Shown: piece after piece, positions 35,718 to 45,230 of the stretch
Position numbering within the stretch: the stretch's first letter is position 1
Layout: the number at the start of each line of letters is the position of its first letter
Assembly (NCBI RefSeq): GCF_007004545.3
Contig: NZ_CP045503.2
Span: 248,001 to 312,000 of the forward strand
Length of the DNA stretch: 64,000 bases
DNA from: Shewanella eurypsychrophilus
Lineage (GTDB): Bacteria; Pseudomonadota; Gammaproteobacteria; Enterobacterales; Shewanellaceae
Reading direction: 5' to 3'
Position numbers and translations under genes: made by a program
The notes under the pieces: generated by a model
The model's input: only the letters and a program-made list of their open reading frames with translations
Told to the model about the DNA's origin: nothing
Databases searched by the model: none

Positions 35718-35746
35718 TTAACATCTTGATACTTGGCGATTAACAT
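35718..35746. promoter_or_regulatory. Candidate ArcA direct repeat (TTAACAT, 22-bp spacing)
   Basis: TTAACAT at 35718-35724 and again at 35740-35746 is exactly 22 bp apart, two helical turns in ArcA-type spacing. The complement reads ATGTTAA, the ArcA half-site. Confidence 0.4.
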
Positions 35747-35988
35747 TGGCTACGTCTTGTCTCGTTTAAATTTTAGCCATCACCATAAAATTCAATGACC
35801 TATATCTAGCCTCTCAGTGTCGTTAATAATATTCATTCTTAATTGTATCTTGTGCGAGTTCACAGTTTTCGTTTATTCATTGAACCTATCCCAAATTCAT
35901 TTTTGACCTATTTAACAATCAAGTTTCTGTAATTCTTTGCCTTAATATATAAACATCTTAACTGGTTAACCTCCTGTTTAAATGGTGA

Positions 35989-36008
35989 GTTAATTATTGT
36001 GTTAATTA
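35989..36008. promoter_or_regulatory. Candidate ArcA repeat just upstream of dmsE
   Basis: GTTAATTA occurs at 35989-35996 and 36001-36008. It resembles the ArcA consensus but the spacing is 12 rather than 11, and it lies only 15 bp before the start codon, so the call is tentative. Confidence 0.3.
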
Positions 36009-36023
36009 TGTAAGGTTCGATTA

Positions 36024-36974
36024 ATGATCTCTCATCTTTTGAATAAGGTATTAATTGGGATAGCAACACTCGCGTGCTTATCTCTTAGCGTAAATGCTAC
36101 CCCTTGGAATCATCTCCCCGGTGAACAACTTGAACAAATATTAGTTGAAAAATTTTCGGCTGGTGAATATTCATCCAAAGGCGCCGATTCCTGCTTGATG
36201 TGCCACCGAAAAAATGACGCTGTAATGGCTATTTTCGATGGTACCCACGGCATGATGAACAATAAGCAGTCACCAATGGCTGGCTTACAGTGCGAAGCCT
36301 GTCATGGGCCTCAAGGCAAGCACAATAGAGGCGGAAAGGAGCCGATGATTAGCTTTGGTCCTCAAAGCAAGTTATCAGCGAGTGCTCAAAATAGCGTTTG
36401 CCAAGGTTGTCATAACGATCCTAAACAGATGGCATGGCACAGCAGTACTCATAACCTTGAAGAGATAGCATGCTCTGACTGCCATACGCTGCATAGCGCC
36501 AAAGACCCTGCTCTGGACAAGCTTAGTGTCAATGACACTTGCACGTCGTGCCATACCAAAGAGAAAGCCGATATGAATAAGCGCTCATCTCATCCTCTGA
36601 AATGGGACCAGATGACCTGTATCGATTGCCACTCACCTCACGGCTCTATGAGTGAAAGCGCCCTGAATAAACCAACCATTAATGATACCTGTTACTCATG
36701 CCATAGCGAAAAACGTGGCCCAGTGTTATGGGAACATGCACCCGTTACCGAAAACTGTGTCACCTGCCATAACCCTCACGGCAGTGTCAATGAAGGCATG
36801 CTCAATAGCCGTGCACCTCAACTGTGTCAGCAGTGTCACGCCCCCGATGGTCATGCAAGCAGAGTCGTACAGGAACCTGGAATGGATGCCTTCGGCGGCG
36901 GTAAGAGTTGCTTGAACTGTCACAGCAAGATCCATGGTTCTAATCATCCATCAGGCAGCCTGCTGCAGCGCTAA
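36024..36974 (+). CDS. dmsE: DmsE, periplasmic decaheme cytochrome (MtrA family)
   Basis: A 316-residue exported cytochrome. A signal peptide ([17 protein letters not shown]) precedes ten CXXCH sites: CLMCH, CEACH, CQGCH, CSDCH, CTSCH, CIDCH, CYSCH, CVTCH, CQQCH and CLNCH. The spacing and repeats such as [12 protein letters not shown] and [12 protein letters not shown] match the MtrA/DmsE family. It would take electrons from CymA and pass them through the DmsF barrel to surface DmsAB. It is first gene of dmsEFABG, 15 bp before dmsF. Confidence 0.93.
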   Translation: MISHLLNKVLIGIATLACLSLSVNATPWNHLPGEQLEQILVEKFSAGEYSSKGADSCLMCHRKNDAVMAIFDGTHGMMNNKQSPMAGLQCEACHGPQGKHNRGGKEPMISFGPQSKLSASAQNSVCQGCHNDPKQMAWHSSTHNLEEIACSDCHTLHSAKDPALDKLSVNDTCTSCHTKEKADMNKRSSHPLKWDQMTCIDCHSPHGSMSESALNKPTINDTCYSCHSEKRGPVLWEHAPVTENCVTCHNPHGSVNEGMLNSRAPQLCQQCHAPDGHASRVVQEPGMDAFGGGKSCLNCHSKIHGSNHPSGSLLQR

Positions 36975-36988
36975 TAGGGAGCAATATC

Positions 36989-38998
36989 ATGAGATTTAAA
37001 CTCAATATCATTACAGTGTCGCTCCTAGCCGTATCAAGCTCGGCAATGGCGACAAACTTCGGTGTTGGTAATGCCAATACTGACTCGCTCAATATGGATA
37101 AGTACCAGTGCAAGCGTTGCGTATCTACCAATGGTTATAACGGTGAGGTGACGGTCTCAACGGGCTATAACTCTGTGGACGATATCCATGCTGGTAATGC
37201 TCTGGGAACCGCTGAAGATGGTGTGATTGCTGCCGTAAGTGGTGATATTCGCTATCAAAATGAAACCGGCTATCAGGCCCAAATTCAAGCCCATCAGCTG
37301 GGTATGGATAATGGCTTTGCCAATCTTAAGGTGGGTAAGTCAGGACTCTATGAACTGGAGTTGGATTACCAATCGCTTAAGAGTTATCAGGCGGGCGATG
37401 TACAGAGTCAGCTTTGGCACAACAATGGAATGTTGACCCCCAGTCCCTATACCAATGAGTTAGATCTGGCGCTAAAACGCGAAAAGTCTGCCATAGGTTT
37501 CAGTTATGGAGAGGGGATTTATAACACCTTCATCCGCTATAGCCAGGAAGATAAAACGGGTCATCAATCGACGAGTCTTGTTGCACCAAGCCCAGTTAAC
37601 TTTGGTCTGCCTGTCGATGCCAGAACTAAGCAATTAGATGTAGGCGCTTCTTTAGCTGGTGATAACTGGATAACTGAACTGAGCTATTTCGGTAGTTATT
37701 ACAGTAATAACATCACAGATCTGAGCTTACCTCATATGAATGATGTGTACTCGGCAACCCCAGATAATGAGGCTCATCAGGTGTCTCTTTCGGGTCAGTA
37801 TCAGCTCAATCGCACTGTGATGAGCGGTCGCTTAGTGACAGGACGGATGATTCAGGACGATGCACTTATTCAGATGAGTGGTAATCCGCTGCAAAGCTGG
37901 GATGGGCAGATAGATACCTTAGATGGTCGGTTTGCGGTGACCTCTATGTTGAGTAATCGTCTGCGTTTAGGCGGTAGTGTCGATCACAGCAAGCGAGACA
38001 ACCAAAGCTCTGTATGGGAGTTTGCCCAGTATAGTTACAACGGTTTAAGCGGCACATTTAAGCAAAATGTGCCTCAGGATATCGAGCGTAACACTTATAA
38101 AGTCAATGCGAGTTATCGCATCGCCAGCGGCTACCGACTACAAGCGGGTTACGACCGAAAAGAGGTTGATCGTACCTATAGTGAGCGCGAGCAAACCAAT
38201 GAAGATAGCTTGTGGGCCAAACTGAATGTGCGGGCTTTCGACAAGTTCAATGTCAATCTAAAAGCCAGCCATGGCAATCGCGGTGGCTCGGATTATGAAG
38301 TGAATCAAGTTACCTCATCTGAAGATAATGCGCTGATGCGCAAATACTATCTTGCGGATCGTAAACGTAATGCTTTCGAGCTAAAGGTAAATCACACCCC
38401 TCTCTCCTGGATGAGTATCGATGTTACCGGTCGTTACGCCAAAGATGATTATGACGCTACCGAGATTGGTCTGACGGAATCGGAAGACTTTGGTTATGAC
38501 GTCAACCTAAGCCTGCAGATGAGCAAGCATCTGTCAGCGTATGGATTTGCTGGTCAGCAATGGATCAACTCGGCACAAGCTGGTAGTCAGAGCTTCTCGA
38601 GCCCGGACTGGAACGCCGATATCGAAGATGAGTTTATTAATATTGGTGCCGGCTTTAGTTATGGCGGTTTGATGCAGGACAAGCTCACGTTAGGCGGTGA
38701 TTACCTGTTTAGCAATTCAATCAGTGACACCTCGGTCGGGGGCACTCTTGTCACGACCAATGGTAGTCAGCCATATGGTGATTACTTCTCCTATAACCAC
38801 AGCGTGCGTATGTATGCCGACTATGCCTTGAGCAAGCAGATGGCATTGAAGCTGAGTTATCAATATGAACGTTATTACGACACAGATGCGGCCCAAGTCG
38901 CGACCAATACTGTGCCGGGGCTAACCACGTTAGGTGAGCTTAATCATGACTATAACGCGCACCAAGTGATGTTGTCGTTTAGCTATTTGTTGCGTTAG
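36989..38998 (+). CDS. dmsF: DmsF, MtrB/PioB-family outer-membrane beta-barrel
   Basis: A 669-residue barrel protein. A signal peptide ends near SSAMATN, followed by the CKRC motif (YQCKRC) typical of MtrB homologues just after the signal, then a long run of alternating beta-strands ending SFSYLLR. It encases the decaheme cytochrome to make an electron conduit across the outer membrane. It lies between dmsE and dmsA. Confidence 0.92.
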   Translation: MRFKLNIITVSLLAVSSSAMATNFGVGNANTDSLNMDKYQCKRCVSTNGYNGEVTVSTGYNSVDDIHAGNALGTAEDGVIAAVSGDIRYQNETGYQAQIQAHQLGMDNGFANLKVGKSGLYELELDYQSLKSYQAGDVQSQLWHNNGMLTPSPYTNELDLALKREKSAIGFSYGEGIYNTFIRYSQEDKTGHQSTSLVAPSPVNFGLPVDARTKQLDVGASLAGDNWITELSYFGSYYSNNITDLSLPHMNDVYSATPDNEAHQVSLSGQYQLNRTVMSGRLVTGRMIQDDALIQMSGNPLQSWDGQIDTLDGRFAVTSMLSNRLRLGGSVDHSKRDNQSSVWEFAQYSYNGLSGTFKQNVPQDIERNTYKVNASYRIASGYRLQAGYDRKEVDRTYSEREQTNEDSLWAKLNVRAFDKFNVNLKASHGNRGGSDYEVNQVTSSEDNALMRKYYLADRKRNAFELKVNHTPLSWMSIDVTGRYAKDDYDATEIGLTESEDFGYDVNLSLQMSKHLSAYGFAGQQWINSAQAGSQSFSSPDWNADIEDEFINIGAGFSYGGLMQDKLTLGGDYLFSNSISDTSVGGTLVTTNGSQPYGDYFSYNHSVRMYADYALSKQMALKLSYQYERYYDTDAAQVATNTVPGLTTLGELNHDYNAHQVMLSFSYLLR

Positions 38999-39021
38999 AG
39001 CAATCGTAAGAGGAAATATTA

Positions 39022-41538
39022 ATGGAACGTAGAAGTTTCTTAAAAATGAGTGCTGCCATGGGTTGTGCAGCAAGCGTAACAGGTTGTAAAACCAGTTCAG
39101 ATGACGCCAATGTTGTGCCACCAAAGCCGCCTGTAGGTGAAGAGCAGATCACTTGGTCATCTTGCCTGGTTAACTGTGGTTCTAACTGTCCGGTTAAAGT
39201 ATTCAGCCGTGATGGTGTTATCACCCGCGTTGAAACCGATCACGACGTTGTCGACGGCGATGATATTTATCAAGTGCGCGCCTGTGCACGGGGTCGTTCA
39301 CTGCGCCAGCGTACTTATGCCGTCGATCGTTTAAAAACACCGATGAAGCGTGTTGGTAAGCGTGGCGAAGGTAAGTTTGTACCAATCAGCTGGGATGAAG
39401 CGGCTAAAACTATCGGTACTAAGCTGACCTCTGTGATTGCTGAACACGGCAACAAGGCTATCTTCCGCAGCTACGGCTCGGGGGCTTACTATGGTTTTGC
39501 TTCTAATGCCTGTTTTAACCGTCTGTTTAACCTAAATGGCGGTTGCCTCAATGCCTATGGTAACTATTCTTGGGCGCAGCAGATGGAAGCGGCTAAGCAT
39601 ACTTTTGGTACGGGGAGCACCTCGGGTTCATCGACGGTGACTCTGGCCAACAGTGACTTCCTATTAGGTGTAGCTTATAACCCAAGTGAGATCCGTCAGT
39701 CGGGTTCAGGCGAAGGTTATGACTACCTTAAAGCATTGCAGAAGAGTAATGGCTTGAAAGTGGTGATGATCGATCCTCGCTACACAGATTCTATGCTTGG
39801 CAAGGAGTCTAAGTGGTTACCTATCCGTCCGGGAACAGATGCGGCCTTTGCTGAAGCGATTGCTTACCAGATGATCAGCTCAGGTTGGGTTGATAACAAT
39901 TCACTTAACTTTATCAATAAGTATGCAGTAGGTTTCGACGCCGCTTCGATTGCGCAGCAAAAAGAGATTTTTGCCGCCAGTGGTGATGCCACTAAGCAAG
40001 AATACGCCAAGGTGATGAAGCCTGAAGAAAACTACCGTGATTATATTTTAAGTCAGGGTATCTACGCCGATCAGCCGTTAAAGACGCCTGAGTGGGCGGA
40101 AAAAATCACCGGTATTCCAGCGGCTCAACTTGAGCAGATTGCCACCGACCTACAAAATGCTAAAGCGCCTTACATAGTTGTTGGCGCCGGTGTTAACCGT
40201 CAGGCCAATGGTGAGCAAAGTATGCGCGCCCTGTACATGCTGTCGGTATTAACAGGCAAGTTAGGTACCTTAGGTGCATCGAACGGTGAGCTACCGTTTA
40301 TGAGCAGTATGTCGCGATCTGGTATTCCTACAGGCAGTAATCCGGTTAAAGAAAGTATTTCATTCTTTACCTGGTCAGAAGCTATCCATAACGGCGAAAC
40401 CATGACGGCACGCAGTCACGGTGTTCGTGGTACAGATGATTTAGACACGCCGCTAGGTACCAATATCAAGGTCATCATCTCTGCATCGGATAGCTCGCTA
40501 CTGAACCAACACGCCGAAATCAATAACACCGCTAAGATCTTAGAAGATGAAACCGGTGTTGAGCTGATTGTAAGTTGTGATTGTTGGATGACGCCTGGTG
40601 CTAAGTTTGCCGATATCATTTTGCCTGACACTAGCTGGTTGGAATCTAATGATTTAGTCAATGACAGCTACGCATCAGGTGCGCTGGGTTATATCACTGC
40701 GATGAAGTCAGCGATTGAGCCTATGTGGGACTGTAAGTCTATGTATGAAGCTGCTGCGTTAATTGCTAAATACATGGGCTGTGAAGCTGAGTTTACCGAA
40801 GGTAAAACTGAAGAGCAGTGGCTTGAAGAGTTATACCAAAAGACCAAAGACAACAGTAACAACTTAGGTGTTGTACCAGCATTCCCTGCGACTTATAAAG
40901 AGGCGCAGGAGGTCGGTTTCTTCCGCAAGAATATGAATGACAATCATGTTGCCTTAGAAAGCTATATCAAAGGTGGTAAGGCCCTATCGACGCCAAGTGG
41001 CAAGATTGAGATCTACTCGGCCGAGCTTGCATGGCGAGCGGCTAACTGGGATCAAGAGTCTACGACTGACGTTAAGGGTGACACCATCACAGCCATTCCT
41101 CAGTACACAGTCACTTGGGATGGTTACGAAGATGAAGACACTAATATCGATTACCCCATTCAGTTAGCGGGTTATCACACTAAAGGGCGCACCCACTCTA
41201 GTTACCACAACGTCCCTTGGCTGCGTGAAGCAGTAGAAGATGCCGTTTGGGTCAACCCTATGGATGCCGCTGAGAACGGTCTAAGTTCTGGCGATAAGAT
41301 TGAGATGTATAACGAACGTGGTTCGATTGCCGTCAAGGTGCGTATTACGCCACGTGTCGCGCCAGGGGTGTTTGCGTTAGGTCAAGGTGCTTGGTTTAGC
41401 CCTGGTAATACGGTTGGCAGCACAGGTCACATCATAGATGAAGGCGGTGCGATCAACACACTAACCCGTTATCAGCCAAGCCCTGTCGCTAAAGGCAATC
41501 CACAGCACACTAACCGTGTTGCCATTAAAAAGATTTAA
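39022..41538 (+). CDS. dmsA: DmsA, molybdopterin catalytic subunit of DMSO reductase
   Basis: An 838-residue molybdoenzyme of the DMSO reductase family. The N-terminus has a Tat motif (RRSFLK) followed by a lipobox-like VTGC, suggesting a Tat-exported lipoprotein, as for surface DmsA of S. oneidensis. A [4Fe-4S] site follows (CLVNCGSNC...CARG). GNYSWAQ holds the likely Ser molybdenum ligand. MGD-binding motifs follow (ILPDTSW, and the C-terminal GYHTKGRTHSSYHN and AAENGLSSGDKIEMYNERG). It reduces DMSO, probably on the cell surface. Confidence 0.92.
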   Translation: MERRSFLKMSAAMGCAASVTGCKTSSDDANVVPPKPPVGEEQITWSSCLVNCGSNCPVKVFSRDGVITRVETDHDVVDGDDIYQVRACARGRSLRQRTYAVDRLKTPMKRVGKRGEGKFVPISWDEAAKTIGTKLTSVIAEHGNKAIFRSYGSGAYYGFASNACFNRLFNLNGGCLNAYGNYSWAQQMEAAKHTFGTGSTSGSSTVTLANSDFLLGVAYNPSEIRQSGSGEGYDYLKALQKSNGLKVVMIDPRYTDSMLGKESKWLPIRPGTDAAFAEAIAYQMISSGWVDNNSLNFINKYAVGFDAASIAQQKEIFAASGDATKQEYAKVMKPEENYRDYILSQGIYADQPLKTPEWAEKITGIPAAQLEQIATDLQNAKAPYIVVGAGVNRQANGEQSMRALYMLSVLTGKLGTLGASNGELPFMSSMSRSGIPTGSNPVKESISFFTWSEAIHNGETMTARSHGVRGTDDLDTPLGTNIKVIISASDSSLLNQHAEINNTAKILEDETGVELIVSCDCWMTPGAKFADIILPDTSWLESNDLVNDSYASGALGYITAMKSAIEPMWDCKSMYEAAALIAKYMGCEAEFTEGKTEEQWLEELYQKTKDNSNNLGVVPAFPATYKEAQEVGFFRKNMNDNHVALESYIKGGKALSTPSGKIEIYSAELAWRAANWDQESTTDVKGDTITAIPQYTVTWDGYEDEDTNIDYPIQLAGYHTKGRTHSSYHNVPWLREAVEDAVWVNPMDAAENGLSSGDKIEMYNERGSIAVKVRITPRVAPGVFALGQGAWFSPGNTVGSTGHIIDEGGAINTLTRYQPSPVAKGNPQHTNRVAIKKI

Positions 41539-41552
41539 GAGACTCGTTAATT

Positions 41553-42230
41553 ATGACTCAAGCAACTCAATATGGTTTTTATGTAGACAGCACTAAGTGC
41601 AGTGGCTGTAAAGCATGTCACGTGTCTTGCAAAGACCGTCAAAGCAACGAAATTCGTAATAATAGTAACCCAGAGGGTAATGCCTTACCTGCACTTGAGG
41701 GCGTAACTTGGCGTCGTGTGTATGAATACGGCGGCGGAGAGTGGACCAAAGGTAACAATGGCTGCTTCGAGCAAAATGTATTTGCTTATTATATGTCTAT
41801 TGGCTGTAACCATTGCTCTGAGCCGGTGTGTGTTAAAGCTTGTCCAACGGGTGCGATGCATAAACGTCGTGAAGATGGCCTAGTGCATATAGCATCAGAG
41901 CTATGTATCGGTTGTGAGAGCTGCGCCCGTGCTTGCCCTTATGATGCGCCGCAAATTGATCGCGAACGTAAGGTCATGACTAAGTGTGATGGCTGCTTTG
42001 AGCGAATCGCCGATGGTCGTAAGCCTGTCTGTGTCGAGTCTTGCCCGTTACGAGCATTGGACTTCGATACTATGGATAACCTACGTGAGAAGTATGGCGA
42101 TGGTGACGGTCATATTGCGCCGCTACCATCACCTTCAATCACTTCGCCTAACTTGATCATCAAGGCAAACGTCAATGGTCGTCCGTCTGGCAGCGGTGAA
42201 GGGCAGATCTTAAACTTATCGGAAGTTTAA
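41553..42230 (+). CDS. dmsB: DmsB, iron-sulfur subunit of DMSO reductase
   Basis: A 225-residue ferredoxin-like subunit with four cysteine clusters: CSGCKACHVSC; CNHCSEPVCVKACP; CIGCESCARACP; CDGC...CVESCP. It relays electrons to DmsA. No DmsC-type membrane anchor is encoded, in keeping with a CymA/DmsEF electron route. An intrinsic terminator lies just after its stop codon. Confidence 0.94.
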   Translation: MTQATQYGFYVDSTKCSGCKACHVSCKDRQSNEIRNNSNPEGNALPALEGVTWRRVYEYGGGEWTKGNNGCFEQNVFAYYMSIGCNHCSEPVCVKACPTGAMHKRREDGLVHIASELCIGCESCARACPYDAPQIDRERKVMTKCDGCFERIADGRKPVCVESCPLRALDFDTMDNLREKYGDGDGHIAPLPSPSITSPNLIIKANVNGRPSGSGEGQILNLSEV

Positions 42231-42236
42231 TTGTTT

Positions 42237-42261
42237 ATGGCGCCCATGTGGCGCCATTTTT
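42237..42261 (+). terminator. Internal terminator between dmsB and dmsG
   Basis: A perfect 8-bp stem pairs ATGGCGCC (42237-42244) with GGCGCCAT (42250-42257), CATGT loop, followed by five T. It would reduce dmsG transcription relative to dmsEFAB. Confidence 0.82.
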
Positions 42262-42275
42262 AATGGGATGTAATT

Positions 42276-42935
42276 GTGATATCAGATAGCGTAAATACTT
42301 ATTCAGATCTGCAGGCGATAGCACGAGTGCTGCATAATGTTCTGTTGGATTACCCCAGTGAAACTTCGATTGACTGTCTAGCTGAAAATAGGCTCGGTGA
42401 CACCTGGCCAAACTTAACTCACTCGAAAGAAAATCAGCAAGGCAAAGTACTGCTTGATCGCTTTTTGGCAAAGTGGAACCCTGAACAGATAAATGAGCTA
42501 AAACTTGATTATGGTCAGCTGTTTTTTGGCCCTGGCGAGCCGACAGCAATGCCATGGGGCTCAGTCTATCTGGGTGAAGAGCAGTTGCTCAATGATAAAT
42601 CAACGATCGCCTTGATGGCGTTTTATAAACAGAACGGGATTAGTTTTGAGCTAGCACAAAACCAGCCATTGGATCATATTGCACTGTTTTATGCTGTACT
42701 CGATCAGCTGTTAAGCCAGCTAGTCGCAGAGCCGAGTAATAAAGCTGTGTATGAAACTATGGTGATCTTGATACAGCAACATATGCTGCCTTGGTCTGGA
42801 CGCTGTTTAACGCTAGCCGTTGAGAATGCTCAAACCGATTTTTATAAAGGCATTGCACTGTTAGCTTTAGATTTTCAAGCTGCATTAATCTCAGAGTTTA
42901 ATATTATCCCAGTCGCAACACGACTATTTAAGTAA
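42276..42935 (+). CDS. dmsG: DmsG, TorD/DmsD-family redox-enzyme chaperone
   Basis: A 219-residue all-helical protein with the family core FFGPGEPTAMPWGSVYL and the later PLDHIALFYAVLDQL, matching the TorD/NarJ family of molybdoenzyme maturation chaperones. It should bind the DmsA Tat leader or fold DmsA during cofactor insertion. GTG 42276 is the start, with GGGATG upstream. It is separated from dmsB by an internal terminator, so its level is probably set lower. Symbol follows the S. oneidensis dmsEFABGH order; no dmsH follows. Confidence 0.8.
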   Translation: MISDSVNTYSDLQAIARVLHNVLLDYPSETSIDCLAENRLGDTWPNLTHSKENQQGKVLLDRFLAKWNPEQINELKLDYGQLFFGPGEPTAMPWGSVYLGEEQLLNDKSTIALMAFYKQNGISFELAQNQPLDHIALFYAVLDQLLSQLVAEPSNKAVYETMVILIQQHMLPWSGRCLTLAVENAQTDFYKGIALLALDFQAALISEFNIIPVATRLFK

Positions 42936-42955
42936 GGAAATTGATGGGGTGATAC

Positions 42956-43010
42956 GTGCTGTAGGCGCACAATGGGAAAAGACGGGCTTTCCCTAGTTGA
43001 GCACCTTTTT
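42956..43010 (+). terminator. Terminator at the end of the dms operon
   Basis: GTGCT (42956-42960) pairs with AGCAC (43000-43004), enclosing GGGAAA (42974-42979) with TTTCCC (42988-42993). Five T follow at 43006-43010. Confidence 0.5.
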
Positions 43011-43041
43011 ATTCGGATAAGCAGACGGGGTGCCAAATTAA

Positions 43042-43479
43042 CTAGCCCCTATTATCGATCCACTCGCTCATCACCACATGAGTCTTAAGCTTAATAATGT
43101 CTGTCTGTGCGTCGATATGTTCACGGATCTCATGCAGACGTTTCATCGAGCTTGCCTGGACGTAAACGAGCAGATCCATATCACCAGTGATGCCGCGACA
43201 TGTAATCACTTCAGGAATGGCCTGGAAGACATGAACGACATCGGCGCAGCGAGGACATCTGTGTTGGATTTCAAAATAGGCGGAGACTCCCTCCTTTTGA
43301 GATTCACTGAGTAGCACCTGATAGCCGCGGATGATACCTGTGTTTTCAAGCTTTTTAATTCGTTCTGATACCGCAGAACGAGATAGATTTACCGCTTCCG
43401 AGATATAAGAGATGCTCTGTCTGGCATCAATCCTGAGTTCGGCGATAATGGCTTTATCGAACTTGTCTAGTTTGTCCAT
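43042..43479 (-). CDS. Lrp/AsnC-family transcriptional regulator
   Basis: A 145-residue regulator. It has an N-terminal winged HTH (LDKFDKAIIAELRIDARQSISYISEAVNLSRSAVSERIKKLENTGII) and a C-terminal RAM/AsnC effector domain (EVITCRGITGDMDLLVYV). It is divergent from a YjeH-like amino acid exporter, a pairing in which Lrp-type proteins often respond to the exported amino acid. Three Cys (RCPRC and ITCRG) are unusual for the family. Confidence 0.9.
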   Translation of the reverse strand: MDKLDKFDKAIIAELRIDARQSISYISEAVNLSRSAVSERIKKLENTGIIRGYQVLLSESQKEGVSAYFEIQHRCPRCADVVHVFQAIPEVITCRGITGDMDLLVYVQASSMKRLHEIREHIDAQTDIIKLKTHVVMSEWIDNRG

Positions 43480-43784
43480 TTATTGCTCATCTCCTAAATA
43501 TTGTGTCGATTGGTATTATCAAGTTACATCTCACAATTAACACCTCACGAACGAATTGACGGTAAAAGTCTTAATGGCCGTCATTCTGTCGGTATTTTTG
43601 TCAAAGTAACAGATTAACTCCGACAGTTTGTCTCGAAGCCTAAGTCTATACTAATGCAGCACATTCCAATAGGTATGGGAGTAGTTCGCAGACGTTCTCT
43701 CATGTGAAGCGTCTATTTAACTGTATGTGTGAACAAGCACTTTGAAGGTGCAGGTAAAGATGAATTGATAAGGAAGTGGTGAGA
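43480..43784. other. Divergent region between the Lrp-type regulator and yjeH
   Basis: A 305-bp gap. A GACGG...CCGTC inverted pair (43558-43582) and a TATACT near 43646 are visible, but no confident operator or promoter pair can be given. Confidence 0.35.
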
Positions 43785-45050
43785 ATGGATCAAGTTAAGG
43801 GAACAATTGGGCGATGGCAGGGAGCAGGTCTCATGGCGACGACGCTATTGGGGACGGGGGTGTTTATCTTGCCTCAGATGACCATTGCCATCGCGGGTAC
43901 TGGCGCATTGATTGCGTGGCTATTACTGACTTTGGCAATTATTCCTGTGACCTTGGTTTTTGGCCGTTTAGCGGGGGTATTTCCCCATGCCGCTGGCCCC
44001 GCCTATTTTGTAGAGAAAGCATTTGGCCGCACAGCTGGCCGAACCATAGGGCTGATTTTCCTGTTTGTGGTTCCTTTAGGTGCTCCAGCTGCCATCTTGA
44101 TGACCTTTCAATTTGTTGATGCATTGATTCCACTGTCAGGTTGGAGCCAAGTGGCAGTACAACTTAGTTTCTTAGTGGCGCTCTTCTTACTCAATTTCAG
44201 AGGGATCCATGTTTCAGCCAAGCTGCAGTTTGCACTGACACTCGCTATCGTTTCAGTTGTAGTCTTGATGTTTGGTGCGGGTGGATTAAATCTCGATAAA
44301 TTGCAGTTACTCTCTCATGGGACGACAACGGATTCAGGTTTGATTATGGCAGCTGCAGGTATTGCTTTTTGGAGCTTTGTGGGCGTGGAGGCTATGACTC
44401 ACTTGGCCAATGATTTTAAAGATCCTAAGAAAGATATGCTTCCCGCCATGATGATCGGTACTGTGTTGGTGGGCTTAGTATATCTTGCGTGCACAGGCTT
44501 ACTTTTACTGATGCAAGTAGAGACAGTGACTGGTTTGGCAATGGTTACTGCGTTTGATAATTTACTGGGTGGTTACGGTGTTCAGGTTATCGCTATCTTA
44601 GGTATTGCTGGTGGGCTTGCTACGGTGAATGTCTATACTGCCAGTGTCTCCAGACTGATATGGAGTTTTAGTAAGGAAGGCATATTGCCACGATATTTTG
44701 ATTCTCTGAATCAGCATCAAGTTCCTGTTAGGGCTCTATCGGTCGTATTGCTGGCAATGGCTGTGGTTATCGTTTTGACCTATGTATCGGGTCAGGAATT
44801 GGAACAATTAATTGCTTGGACAAATGGAGTATTTGTTATTATCTACTTAGCGTCTATGTTAGCCGCGGCCAAGCTCTTGAGTAAACGCTACCTTCCTCTA
44901 ATCGGCTTAGGAAGTACCTTCTGCATTGTTCTTGGCTTTGCTCTAGGTTGGAACATGCTGTATGCCTTGGTGATGACTTTAGTTGTTGCACCTTTCTTAT
45001 GGTGGCAAAAGAATCATCTGGGTCGCAAGCAAAAGTTTCAAGTGGCATAG
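43785..45050 (+). CDS. yjeH: YjeH-like amino acid exporter (APC superfamily)
   Basis: A 421-residue, 12-helix transporter. GLMATTLLGTGVFILPQM, VFPHAAGPAYFVEKAFG, FWSFVGVEAMTHLANDFKDPKKDMLPAM and TNGVFVIIYLASMLAAAKLL match E. coli YjeH, an exporter of L-methionine and branched-chain amino acids. ATG 43785 has AAGGAAG upstream. It is regulated probably by the divergent Lrp-type gene. Confidence 0.85.
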   Translation: MDQVKGTIGRWQGAGLMATTLLGTGVFILPQMTIAIAGTGALIAWLLLTLAIIPVTLVFGRLAGVFPHAAGPAYFVEKAFGRTAGRTIGLIFLFVVPLGAPAAILMTFQFVDALIPLSGWSQVAVQLSFLVALFLLNFRGIHVSAKLQFALTLAIVSVVVLMFGAGGLNLDKLQLLSHGTTTDSGLIMAAAGIAFWSFVGVEAMTHLANDFKDPKKDMLPAMMIGTVLVGLVYLACTGLLLLMQVETVTGLAMVTAFDNLLGGYGVQVIAILGIAGGLATVNVYTASVSRLIWSFSKEGILPRYFDSLNQHQVPVRALSVVLLAMAVVIVLTYVSGQELEQLIAWTNGVFVIIYLASMLAAAKLLSKRYLPLIGLGSTFCIVLGFALGWNMLYALVMTLVVAPFLWWQKNHLGRKQKFQVA

Positions 45051-45230
45051 TCCCGACCAGACAGCGCGGTTTTGATCGTTAAGTGAAAGATAAAGCCAGC
45101 TATTGCGCTCGAAACTTACAGCTATCAGGCTCAAAAATGCTCCTAGTATTTGATCGGTGAAAGCTCTGCAAGTTCTGAATTTGTGTCCTATATTTTTAAC
45201 TCATAGTTTAGGAACTTTTGGAGAGATAGA

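Larger units (their letters stand above)
35272..36023. other. 752-bp divergent control region between menD and dmsE
   Basis: An A/T-rich non-coding stretch, the longest in the window. It holds a 12-bp inverted repeat (35469-35498), an FNR-like site (35545-35558) and two candidate ArcA direct repeats (35718-35746 and 35989-36008). No ORF of note is seen. Confidence 0.6.

Noticed and set aside
35850..35870. TGTGCGAGTTCACA as a CRP site upstream of dmsE
   Set aside because: The half-sites are two bases closer than in the CRP consensus.
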